Shown here piece after piece: positions 20,632 to 30,860 of a stretch of DNA of 64,000 nt. Positions within the stretch are counted from its first letter, which is position 1; each line of letters begins with the position of its first letter. Under the pieces are notes generated by a model. It was not told where the DNA came from. It worked only from the letters and a program-made list of their open reading frames with translations, and did no database searches. Source of the stretch: Hyperoplus lanceolatus (lineage: Eukaryota > Chordata > Actinopteri > Uranoscopiformes > Ammodytidae); contig CM049397.1 in NCBI GenBank assembly GCA_026929865.2, positions 2,913,501 through 2,977,500 on the forward strand, read 5' to 3'. The translations under genes were made by a program, and so were the position numbers.

Positions 20632-22335
20632 GGGCTCATTTATCAACCGTGCATAGACCAGAAAAGTGGGTGTACGCACATTTCAACACAAACCTCGGCA
20701 TTTATCAATTTAGACGTGAGCGTAGGGTACGCTCAAATCCCACGCCAGCTCTCAGCTCGTGTACGCAAGTTTGTAAACAGCGTGGACTTGCAGTGCAGGC
20801 TGTGCCGGGTAGACGATGACTTTTGTTGAACAATTTTGCAGTGTTTGCTCAGACCAAGATAAACATCTTAATCACTTAAAAATGTGCAGCTTGGGGCACT
20901 CTGGTAGTGTAGTGGATAGAGCGCGTACCATATTGGCTCCGGCCTTCATTGCAGTGTTTGCCGGTTCGGGACCGGCCCATGGACCTTTGCTTCGGGTCGT
21001 CCCCCCCCTCTCTCTCTCCGTCTCCCCATTTCAGCTCTGTGCTATCTAGTGAAGCTTGAAAATGCCAAAAAAAAATCTTAAAAAAATAAATGTGCAGCTT
21101 ATGGTGTGAAACTGAGTAGGAGCGCAGATTCAATAGTGCGCACACGGGCCACTTTGGAGCGCTGCATGGGACTGCGTAAAGGCAGTTGGCTCCGTCTTGG
21201 AGCAGCTGGGGGAACTCTGCAGCACGGGGGCTGCATTCATTCATCGCTTCTAAAATGTTAGCCACAGTATTAAATATGTAGGATACTCAAGTAGTACGCT
21301 GCTCTTGATGATAAAAATACAATGCACAACATTCAGCTTAACAATTTATTTATTTGACGCACTTTTGAGATTTGAGTTTCTCTTTTAATGTGTCATGTTT
21401 CGCTAAATCGAGCGATTTATTTCCACCATTAACCGGCACGTTTCGGCTTGTTTTTCTGATCCAGGACCTTGGCAGTAAGGGTCCAGGGTTGCGCTGGTGG
21501 AGCAGGGCAGTGGGCGCTCTCACAGCTGGTGCAGCTGAGGGCTGACCTGTCTTGCCAAGTGCATCTGTCAAACCTTTAGAATAGTGCTATCTGAAAGGGC
21601 CAATAGTTTCTAATCATTCAAATCTCTGCAGACGTGTATTTATTTCATGGGGGAAAAAACAAGAAGTTAAAGGTTTAATATAGGCTACCTAACGGACGGT
21701 TGGTGCGTCTTTTTCTCCTCCACCACTTATATTAGCCTATGCCCGCACCTCCAGTTGGTGTTGCATTTCAGAGCAGCAACACGCTTTTTTAGTGGCGATT
21801 TTTAAGTCAGACCACTTTTTCTTAACCTAGGCTATGTAAATAAATTGCGACATAAAATTGTATTTGCTATTTTATATCATTTGAGCGACAGCCCTGATGT
21901 AAACCTAAAATTCACAATCCTCAGCTGGAGATCGTTTGTCAACACCAACGCTGTTGACCGCAGCAGTTATTTCCTTCCTAACTGCTGGCTTTCTTTGATG
22001 CTGCTTTTAATGCTCCGAAATGAAACTGTATTTGATTGTTTCTACTTTTGCTGTTATGCTGTCAATTTCTACTTCAGAGAAATTCCTCTTCTTTGCCGTA
22101 ATGTGCATAGCCATGTCGTAAAACCTATAGGCGAGGCCTCTAAACTGAGAGAATATAGGGGCGTGATATTCAAATTATGATTGTTTTCAGCCGCCGGATT
22201 TATCAATAATGGTCTAGCGTACGCTGAGATTGGCGAGATACGACTGTTTGATAAATCCCACGCGATACCTGGCGTAGGGCTATATTTGCGCCAGGATCTG
22301 CACCAGTTTCCGCGCAAGTTGGATAAATGAGGCCC
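20632..22335. mobile_element. Harbinger-like non-autonomous transposon with nested SINE
   Basis: The left end is GGGCTCATTTATCAA (one C fewer than expected) and the right end is GGATAAATGAGGCCC. The subterminal parts share GTACGCTCAAATCCCACGC- and GCGTACGCTGAGATTGG-like inverted sequence. The GGGCC ends resemble Harbinger/ISL2EU-type elements. The 3-bp flanks (TTG or TTT context at left, AGA at right) do not match, so the superfamily assignment is tentative. A SINE lies at 20893-21087. No transposase gene is seen. Confidence 0.65.
20893..21087 (+). mobile_element. tRNA-derived SINE with clear target duplication
   Basis: A 195-bp SINE with an A-box region TAGTGTAGTGGATAGAG and a B-box GGTTCGGGACC, then a C/T-rich body and an AAAAATCTTAAAAAAAT tail. 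It is flanked by the 13-bp direct repeat AAATGTGCAGCTT (20880-20892 and 21088-21100). Target-primed insertion by LINE machinery explains this structure. It sits inside the Harbinger-like element and is therefore younger than it. Confidence 0.9.
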
Positions 22336-22460
22336 AGAGTATCTAAACAGGTCACTGAATAGAAACTGTGTTGGTAAAAGTCTTCAGGAGTGCTGGTTCC
22401 ATGTCTATTTAACATTGAGACCATTTTGTAAAAGTATTGGTGGAGATGTTTAAAGTAACT

Positions 22461-22910
22461 TTTGCATTGCCCTATGGTTCTCCACAGGGTTCAATACTTT
22501 TAACATTACAGCTCCTTTAAATCAGCCAAATGATATGTCAACCAAGTGTCACTTTTCATAGGTACGTGGACAACACACAGCTGCGCTACATCATTGATGC
22601 TTATTCTTTATGAGACACATTTAAACACATTTGTTTATTTATGAAACTTGGATATGCAGTACATTTGGCCATACAATTGCCTTTTTTTGACAAATCAGAC
22701 TTGATCTAAGGCAAAAGCCTGGTCATCATCGCAGTCAATTATTCAAAACATAGTACACCTATTGACTGCATCCTTCACAGTAAGACTGCATTTTGATACC
22801 CAAGTAATATTGCAAAGGTCAGACCACATATTCCTTATGCTCACATATGGACTACTGCAATGACCAGATTATCAAGCAATAACTAGAATCATCAATCATC
22901 ATCTATCAAT
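22461..22910 (+). pseudogene. Decayed LINE reverse transcriptase fragment
   Basis: The frame reads LPYGSPQGSIL at about 22467-22500 and RYVDNTQLRYIID near 22562-22600. These match in order and spacing the YGVPQGSVLGP and YADDTQLYLSI motifs of L2/Rex-type reverse transcriptases. The catalytic YADD has become YVDN and there is an in-frame stop between. Further weak similarity (GLLQ near 22850, where SRLDYCN is expected) continues to about 22910. A dead relic. Confidence 0.65.
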
Positions 22911-22929
22911 CTGATTCAAGCTCTGGCTG

Positions 22930-23123
22930 TATGTTTAGGGTTATTGTCCTGCTGGAAGGAGAACCTTCACTCCATAACAGGTTTTCTGTCCTGTATTTGG
23001 CTCTACCCATCTTCATATCAACTCTGACCAGCTGATGTTGTTTTTAAATGTGCCATAGAAATAATATTGACTTTGACAAAATGTGGAACATTTTAGGGGT
23101 ATGAATACCTTTGCAAGGCACTG
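22930..23123 (-). mobile_element. Relic of a third Tc1-like family
   Basis: GGGTTATTGTCCTGCTGGAAGG at the start resembles the transposase region of a widespread fish Tc1 family. The right end ATGAATACCTTTGCAAGGCACTG followed by TA (23124-23125) resembles its terminus. The middle and the left end are deleted. Confidence 0.6.
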
Positions 23124-23125
23124 TA

Positions 23126-26100
23126 CAATATGTCTAGAGTAAGCATTAGTAAAGGCCTACAGTATTTCCAAAAAGGAAAAACCAGAACTGACTCACTTTG
23201 GGTTCACTAGATAATCACAAGATCTTAATTTACCCGTAAAAAGTTTTAATGCTCACTTTTGGGGTTTGTGGACCTTGTTGAAAGATATCAGGGAATTGTT
23301 GATTGCATTTTTTCACATTTTTTTATTATAGCTTGGGAAGATTTGCAATCAGAGCCTTCACTCTGCGGCATCAGAAGGTCAGCCACGTTTCATAAGTGTA
23401 ATTTCCAAACTGGATAGGCCTAATGAAATCTGCTAAATTAAAACGTGCCGTCAGTGCAAGCTGTAGCTCTCTCCAATGCTTTGCTGAAGAGTTGTTCCAT
23501 TAATTGCAGTGGGCTGTGATTATTCACAAGGGCTTATAATTAGGAGGGAGTCAGCAGTGTTTTATGTTGGGTAATTGCACGTGTGCACCCGCCACCATTT
23601 AGCTGGGGAGCAGTAAGCTACAGTACCATTGTAAAATCATGGGAGGCTGCTTTGACCCTTGACGTTAATTTTGAAGTGCTTATCAAACAGATTGCGTTTT
23701 GTAAACATCGCTATTCCTTCATTTTTACAGATTCTGATGATACGCTGCAGAGCCATTATCAATTTTCAATTGAATTCAGGTGCGTCATTCAGCCATTCCC
23801 ATCAAAGCGTGTTGTGTGTGTGTGTGTGTGTGTGGGCTACATAATATGCAAATTGCTTAATATTTTTCTCAATTTATAACCCACAGACAGAAATGTAGGC
23901 TATAATCAGTTGTGAATAGCAAGGCAATTGGAAAAGCTTGTCACCTTCTACTTCTTTGCAATGTGAATCGAATAGAATGAAATGGCCTAATGCTGTTTTA
24001 TCTGGAAGTGTGTCCATTGTCATGTGAGGCACAGAGAGTGAATATGCCTTTTGTGAAGCAGGTCTTGACTGATTCTCTAGGGGCTGCCACTGAAACTTTC
24101 CTTCTAGGTACTTAATGTAATTTCTAATGTCTAATCTGGATGTTTCATACGCCCCTGTAAAGCACTTTGAATTGTGCTACTATGTAAACCTGCCTTGCCT
24201 TCTTTACCACTGTATGTGTAAACTAAATTACTTTTTTTTCAAAATGATTTCAGTACACTTGCAGCACTTTTGAGCGCTTTAATACAACTCGTCCACGCAA
24301 ATATGACTGTGTTAACATTTCCCAGTCGTCTCCTTGGCTCCGTGCGCCCACCATATGGCGCCATGTGGTGTTGCTGAACAAGCTGCTCAAAATTCAGAAA
24401 ATTCACATTAATTTTCCCCCTTTAAAGTCGGGGGGCATCCATTTGGATTTGCATGACGTGTCACAGTGGGCCACATGGGGACTCTGTAAAGGTGTGTTGG
24501 GAGACAGTCAGCGGCTCCACCAAGGACTACTGCAGACAGCTGTTCTCCTGGAAGTCCGTTGCTAGGTAATGTGCCTCTATAAGCTTGATGGTCTAGAACA
24601 GCTTGTTTTTTCTCTGTTCGACAGGGGGCCAAATAGTACCGGAGTTTACTTGTCACAAACTTAACCCTCTGCTATGGAAAGCAGAGGGGCTTGCCTGCCA
24701 CCTTTAGTGTGCTCTTGAGCAAAATGGATGAAACACTACCTTAAGATAACACGGCATGCAGACACAAGGAGGATGAGTGGTAGTTGCTCCGCTATTCCAT
24801 TATTCAGTAGCAGTGGTCACATAGTACATGGCTTGCACTCGTGTTTTATTTGAAATTAAATGTTATTGCGTGTTGAACCTTTCAGAAAAAATCTGCTTTT
24901 CAGGAATACTTGAAGCCTGGGAACATGACTACCCACTGTTGTTGCGTGGAAGTGTTTTTTAAGAGACTTATACAACTCATAAAAGATGGAGTATGTAAAG
25001 TGGGAGCAATGGCTTCAGAGCCTGAGAGCGGGTCAAGGACGGCAGTGAAAGGACTATGAATCTTCTAGGTTTCACATCATAAATATTCACATCAGGGGGA
25101 GAGAGGAAAAGACAACAGTGCAGTTGTCAGTAGCCATCAATGTTCAGATTGATAGTGTACTGAAAAATCTGATACCTGTAGCACAATGTCATCATTATAT
25201 TTAAACTGGCTGTTATAACCCACTTTCATTAGGAAATGGAACAGCTACATGCAGCTCCCCTACTATCCCAAAGTAAGTACAAGTAATGGCTAACACAAAA
25301 ACAGACACTTAGGGCGCACTCACACTCGGCCCAGTTGCCCGTAAGCACGTTTGTCCTGAAGTCTGAGCGTATATCCACACTTTATTTCTGTCTACAGTAA
25401 CGCGACTTCAGACACTGTGTGTGTGTGTGTGGCAGAGCTCTGCCCTCACAAAGAGACTTGCTTACAGCCAACCTGTCACACACACACACAAACACAGGTG
25501 AAGCAGTGAGCGGAGTGATTTTGTCAGTTTGGTTAACAGTCCCAGTGATGTTGGACTCGGCGCGAGGGCGAGATCAACCGGCACATCACAGGGACAGTAA
25601 AATACCGGCCTCTAACTGCAAGCCCCAGCACTTCTGCTCTCAATTCACCGGCCAGTGTTGTTTACATGCAGCTGACCGGCGCGGCGCTCAATGTATACGC
25701 CACACCTGACACTGCTTACAGGCACCCCTCTTTCATTCCGGAATGTGGAACGAAGTGTAAATTGGCACACTGATGTGCCAGCATGCCGTCAGCCACCGTC
25801 TATCCGTCAATATGCCGCACTCTGTGTGAAAGGGGCTTGTGAAAGAATTACAGTAAATTAATAAAAAACAGTTGTAAGGAATGGGGCGGGTGGACTATGA
25901 ATCCTTTAGATACCGCCTCCCGTTTCCGTCTGGCCTCATCGACGTCACGTGCAATGTCATCCTTTGAGAACCAACAGCGAAAATATTCCTGATATCCAGT
26001 CTAAATGACCTAATTATGGAGCTATTGTGTAGTTGGGCTGGACTCTCTGCCCAGGGTCCTATATTGTTAGGCCAATAACAATATAGGACCATTTAGATAC

Positions 26101-26780
26101 TATTTGCAACTTTTATCGTAAGCTTTCCTTTTGTGTTTTTGTCAAGCAATGTTTTCTAGCCTCAGCAACTTTAATTGAAGTGCCCCCACTCAATATTAAA
26201 GGTGGAGTCAGCAATTCTGGAGAACGCTTGTCGTCAAAATCAGTTTGTCAAAATCAGAGAAAATCTTTTTTTCTTTCAGAAAGAGGAGATTTCCACTGAT
26301 ATTGGAAAAGAAGACTTACGCGTGTTGCCTTCACTTTGTAGAAAGATGTTTGTACAAGAGTTAAAAGGTTAAAATGCTGTTTTCACATCCAGAGAGTAAA
26401 CATAGGCTTGTCACGCCTTTATCCGATACAATACTTTTGACTTGCTGCTTCACATTCAGACTACACTCCTTTAGTAGGTGTCCTCACTCCCATTACCACA
26501 GAACATGCAGCCACATGGCTACATTGAGTGCAGATACACATTATGCACATGACAATGTTTCCCCTCTGCGCTACAGACTGTCTTCCATGCACTCCGTGTA
26601 CACCATGGCCTGAAGCAAGTGGATTAATATTTCAAAATCTTAAGGCTTTATTGCACAATGGCGTCCAAAATTATAATTTTTTCTTTGCTTCCTCAACAAT
26701 CAGACATCAGATAAATCCCAGCACCTTGCCTCACCCCAGTAATTCATCCAAAATAATCAAGAATCACATGCTTTACTGAC
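23126..26780. other. Long intervening region, no gene seen
   Basis: No exon can be supported. A TG microsatellite lies at 23813-23834. The segment about 23400-23580 is AT-rich with TAATTGC- and TAATTA-type homeodomain core motifs and might be conserved non-coding DNA, but this needs alignment. A perfect hairpin lies at 26055-26090. Confidence 0.5.
26055..26090. repeat. Perfect 15-bp inverted repeat with 6-base loop
   Basis: GGTCCTATATTGTTA (26055-26069) and TAACAATATAGGACC (26076-26090) are exact reverse complements around GGCCAA. No element boundary or gene is associated with it. Confidence 0.85.
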
Positions 26781-27829
26781 ACCCTGTTTCCACTTGGGAT
26801 TAACATCTGACTTTTTGAATCTGGTTACAAGTGGACAGCTCTCAATCCGTGTGTTCCCACTTGTATTTTCAAATGTGACTTCTTTGTCTACTTGTGATCC
26901 GATTCCATTTACCCGCGCTGTATTTAAATCAACACGTACATCATTTCCGTTTGCATTGCTATTTTTAACCGGTGGGGTTCAAACAAGTAAACGTACAGTG
27001 CCACAGTTTTAATCGCATTTGCTATTAAAATGCATTACATGCGAAGATAATTACAAGTCTAGGTTGAAGAGATGGGCTACTGTCTCATTTAGACAAGGAG
27101 GAGCGATGCACAACACTGCTTAGAGGGCTCTACATTAACACTCGCCAAATGCGGGAAATATCATAGATTGTATATAAAAGTAAAAACTCTTGGGCGAGTA
27201 AGTTATTACGCCACTTTGGCTGGTGAAAGATGTGTGTTTGCCGGGCGGCTTTTCTAACGTATGCTACACTCTTGTCACCACCACCAGTACACGGCTTTAT
27301 GCAGTTAAGTTACTTTATGTGTGAACAGAATATTTCCTGTGCGCCTTCACATTAAAAGCCTGTTACTAGCCAAACGCGAGTTGACTTTTATTTTTAAGCG
27401 GATAAGAACAGGAAGTCGTTGCCTTGCAGCTCTCCGTGTTTTCATATTTACGCAGTGAAATGAAACCAGAGGACAGAAAGCTTGTCATTTGCAATACTGG
27501 CGGATGCAACTAACGTTCATGAGGCTTCTATAAAAGCTGCATGAACGCCAGTGATGCACTTTTAACGTATTTCCGCTCAGGCAGGGGGCAGCAGTTGAGT
27601 AGGAGGTCCCTAAAGTGGACAAGAGTCACATTGGTGTTTCCACTACATTGGTGTTTCCACTACCAAATGAAAGCGAACACATCGGACACAAGCAACGTAA
27701 ACCACCTCCGAATGTGGTTTTTGTGATCCGATCTCAATGCGTCTTGAGAGTGTTTTCACCTGTAGTTAAAGCTTTATTCATGTGAACAAATTGCAAAAGT
27801 CAGATGTTAATGTCAAGTGGAAATGGGGT
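26781..27829. mobile_element. Terminal-inverted-repeat element, unclassified
   Basis: The left end reads ACCCTGTTTCCACTTGGGAT then TAACATCTGACT. The right end, read inwards, is ACCCCATTTCCACTTGACAT then TAACATCTGACT. These 32-bp inverted repeats differ at four positions. Neighbouring bases CTGAC and CTGAG might be a degenerate duplication. No transposase frame is recognised in the 1.05 kb interior. Confidence 0.65.
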
Positions 27830-29469
27830 CTGAGACTACCAATAACTGCAAAGGCCCTAATGGCTGTCACAGTTGTTGCTATTGCATGGCGACTGTCTGA
27901 GAAGGTTTCCATCAAAGTACTCTATAGGGCATAAAAGCGAACAATGACATCCCCACTATAGGGCTTATGTAGAGTGATCTCTAATTTTTCACGAGGCATA
28001 GGCTTCTTATGTCATGTTAAAGTCACCCATGCGTCTTTTAGTGTGCACTACACAGTTTCAGGTGGATTGGGATTTGTTTGCGTTTATAGAGCCTGCAGTT
28101 AGTTTATAAAACATATTTAAATGAAAACAAGGTGGATTTGAGGCAATTTGGAACCAAACATAAGACTTCCATATGTTTGTAAGGCAAAGCAACTTTATTT
28201 ATATAGCACATTTCATAGACAAAGGCAACTCAAAGTGCTTCACAATAAAGCAATCAAACAACAAAGTATACAGTTAAATAAAAGATACTATTTAAAAAGC
28301 TAATTTAAAGGGTGGATTGTTTAGCTTTGACTACAAAGCAGTCAGTCTGGGTTTTTGTAAACCAAATGTTGGGCCCTGTTTATGTAACAACAGTGAAACG
28401 GCAAATTTCCAGGTAGTTTTTTTCTAATTTCACCTTTTATACCTTTAGAAAAGATAGATTTCTCTGACACACCCAAAGCTACATAGTGCACCTTTAATCA
28501 ATCCGTTTGTTTGCCTGAAAACGGCCTCTTGTAAAACGAGGTCATCATACCCTTCCTGTCACATCAGCATCCATCAGCCACCCATGCAGACGTATCAATC
28601 AAAGCGATGCTATCTTTAACCCCATCTGACACGGCAATCTGTGTTCGATGGTTCTGCCACCTCATGTTTACCAATTCCAACAAAGAGATTACAGCTTTAC
28701 AAGCCCTTCGCCAACTGGATCTCAATGTTCTCAACAACCTTGTTCCCAAGGTGCCTATGCAGGCAACAAGACCATGTTACTGCATGACATGTACATACTA
28801 GAGTAACTCTGCTGGCACATCTAAGGGGGAAATGTATACACAGTACACATGTGTTTATCCACACAAAGGCACAGTATGCTTTTCACTCCAAAATAAGCCA
28901 TTATTTCCTACGGCTAACTTCTAAAATGATCTTACTTGGTGTTAAAATGTTAGCCATATTGAACAGAGGTGAGTGCACAGTCTATGAGTCACATTGTTGC
29001 ACTGGGTGACACGTTACTTTATCATCATGAACCAACACAGTCTCACTCCTAGAACGTCAAATTCCAACTGTTTGCAAGGGCACTTTGCCGTCTGTCACTG
29101 ACGGGAAAATGACCCTTTGCCGTAGTCTGCAGACAGAGAGGGGGTTCAGTTCACTATAATGTAATGCCACTCCAGGTGATATTTGACGTTCAGGGCTGTA
29201 CCAGCAGCCCATTAACCGCTTTTAATTTCTATTGGACAGCGTACATGTCACGTGACTTTCAAGTTTCTCCTGGCAAAAATGAAAACCAAGTTGTGACCGC
29301 CATTGCCACAGTTTTTATTCTGATGTTTTTTAAGATGTATTAGTTATTAAATGGGGGTTTGATAACATTGTTAGCAAGAAATGTAATTCTTACTTTCACA
29401 ATCTTCAGTTTGACTAGTGCAGTGCCCGTAGAAAGCAGGTAAACAAAGCAAGATTTACAGTTACAGAGA
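27830..29469. other. Intervening DNA with a repeat fragment
   Basis: No gene seen. About 28165-28260 matches a widespread fish repeat with TTTATTTATATAGCACATTT and CTCAAAGTGCTTCACA. The remainder has no recognisable coding or RNA feature. Confidence 0.5.
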
Positions 29470-29990
29470 CCGCCTCCTTGGTAGGATGCGGTCTATGAAT
29501 GCTATAGCCTATGAAGGCCTATCAGGTCTCCGTTTACGAGCATTTCCGGTTTGCGTAACAAGCCGTTACCTTGCGTGACGACACGCCGCTCCTGTGCTGC
29601 CTAGCAACCCTGATAGCTGCCAACGGAAACAGCCTTGTCAGCAGAGGAAAAAAGAAAAAGAAGTTGCCTACCAGACGAAAAGAAAAAAAAGTAAAAGAAA
29701 AAAAGAAAGGAAGATAAAAGTTAAGAAGATGGAGCAACACGTTGCTGTTTTGTTATTTTTTATTTTATTTTATGCCATCTCTGAAAAAAATGCAATGAAT
29801 CATGGGATATGTTGGGCTGCGAGGGATACATCTGATGCAGCCTTCAAAACCGTGAAACGAAGGCTGCATTTCTCGGCCGCATATGAGGAGCCTTGCAAGG
29901 AGCCTTGCAAATGGAACAACCTTTGCGCGCCGCTATGACGCAATCGGTCTTCAAATGCAGCCTTCGTAGACCGCAACCCCTGTATTGAGA
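29470..29990 (+). mobile_element. Non-autonomous repeat with MEQHVAVLL frame, copy 1
   Basis: The sequence is clearly homologous to 42551-43074 and 57584-58113 from GTCTCCGTTTACGAGCATTT to the CTTCGTAG right end. The ends carry imperfect inverted GGTCTATGAA/CTTCGTAGACC motifs, so it is probably a DNA-transposon derivative. A lysine-rich frame leads to MEQHVAVLLFFILFYAISEKNAMN in this copy, and a similar frame exists in the others. It could be the remains of a captured first exon; no domain is recognised. Exact ends are uncertain. Confidence 0.55.
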
Positions 29991-30009
29991 TTCTCCCTAT
30001 GAAGTCCTG

Positions 30010-30857
30010 GGGCCTATCCGAAAAGTCCAATCTCCTTACCTATAAGCCTCCTTTCCTATGCCTTAACCCCTAAACGTCATCGGGGTTAAGGAGAGATGAA
30101 AGGTGCTTCCTATCGAACATAGGAAAGGACAGCGTTGTTTCAAATGAATTCGACTCCACCTTTCCTAACCGACGTCATTGCGCGACGGCGAGTATTGCTG
30201 ACGTGAGTCGCGTGAAACTACACTATTCTCCGAAAATTGACTTCAACAAGCGCTCGTTTGATCCATGCGTTCTTTTCATATTGATTGTAATCAGGTTGTC
30301 GCCAACAGAGTGAGAATCACTCCCATATATCCCAATTCACATGTGGAATAAAAAGAGGCTACACTTAGCCTATGTTGATGTTGAAATTAACTGCCCCCAG
30401 TAACTTCATTAAATGTGAAGTTGGTATTTTATTTTCTTATGGTGTAAATGATGTGCTACGAAAATAACTAAATTATGATGTTGGTCTTTTATGAGTTCTT
30501 TATTATCTTAATGGGGGGGGGGGGGTATTTTGTTTTAGCTGAGTTAAATCTTCCTCTCTTCTCCTCTCCTCTCTTCTGTTTTGCCTCTCGTTCGTATTCG
30601 TGTAGAGTCGGTAAACTCCGGCGGTGGCTTGTTGCTTTAAATATTGCCGCCGTAAAGGATTATGGGATACCACTATCTACGTTCCTTTAGCAAAGGTTGG
30701 TCAGGAGTAACCTATGCTAAAGGAGGGTTAAAGGATGAATCGAGGCTCCTTTCCTATGCATTTTGGTTATTCGGATTCACCTATCTGCCGAGCACTTCCG
30801 GGTCATCTCGATAGGAAAGGAAATTTCCTATGCAAAAAAGAGTTTTCGGATAGGCCC
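30010..30857. mobile_element. Harbinger-like non-autonomous transposon
   Basis: An 848-bp element with ends GGGCCTATCCGAAAA and TTTTCGGATAGGCCC, flanked by CTG on both sides (30007-30009 and 30858-30860). The 3-bp CWG duplication and GGGCC tips fit PIF/Harbinger. The interior repeats TTTCCTATGC-type motifs in both directions and holds a G run near 30513-30526. No transposase. Confidence 0.78.
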
Positions 30858-30860
30858 CTG

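Noticed and set aside
20893-20975. Possible tRNA gene on the plus strand
   Set aside because: It is the head of a SINE with flanking target duplications.
24664-24690. Hairpin CCCTCTGCT...AGCAGAGGG as a terminator
   Set aside because: It is a short stem in vertebrate DNA with no adjacent gene; a bacterial-type terminator is not expected.
25318-25840. Possible transposon between GGGCGCACTCACACT and GTGTGAAAGGGGC
   Set aside because: The ends do not form inverted repeats and no target duplication was found.
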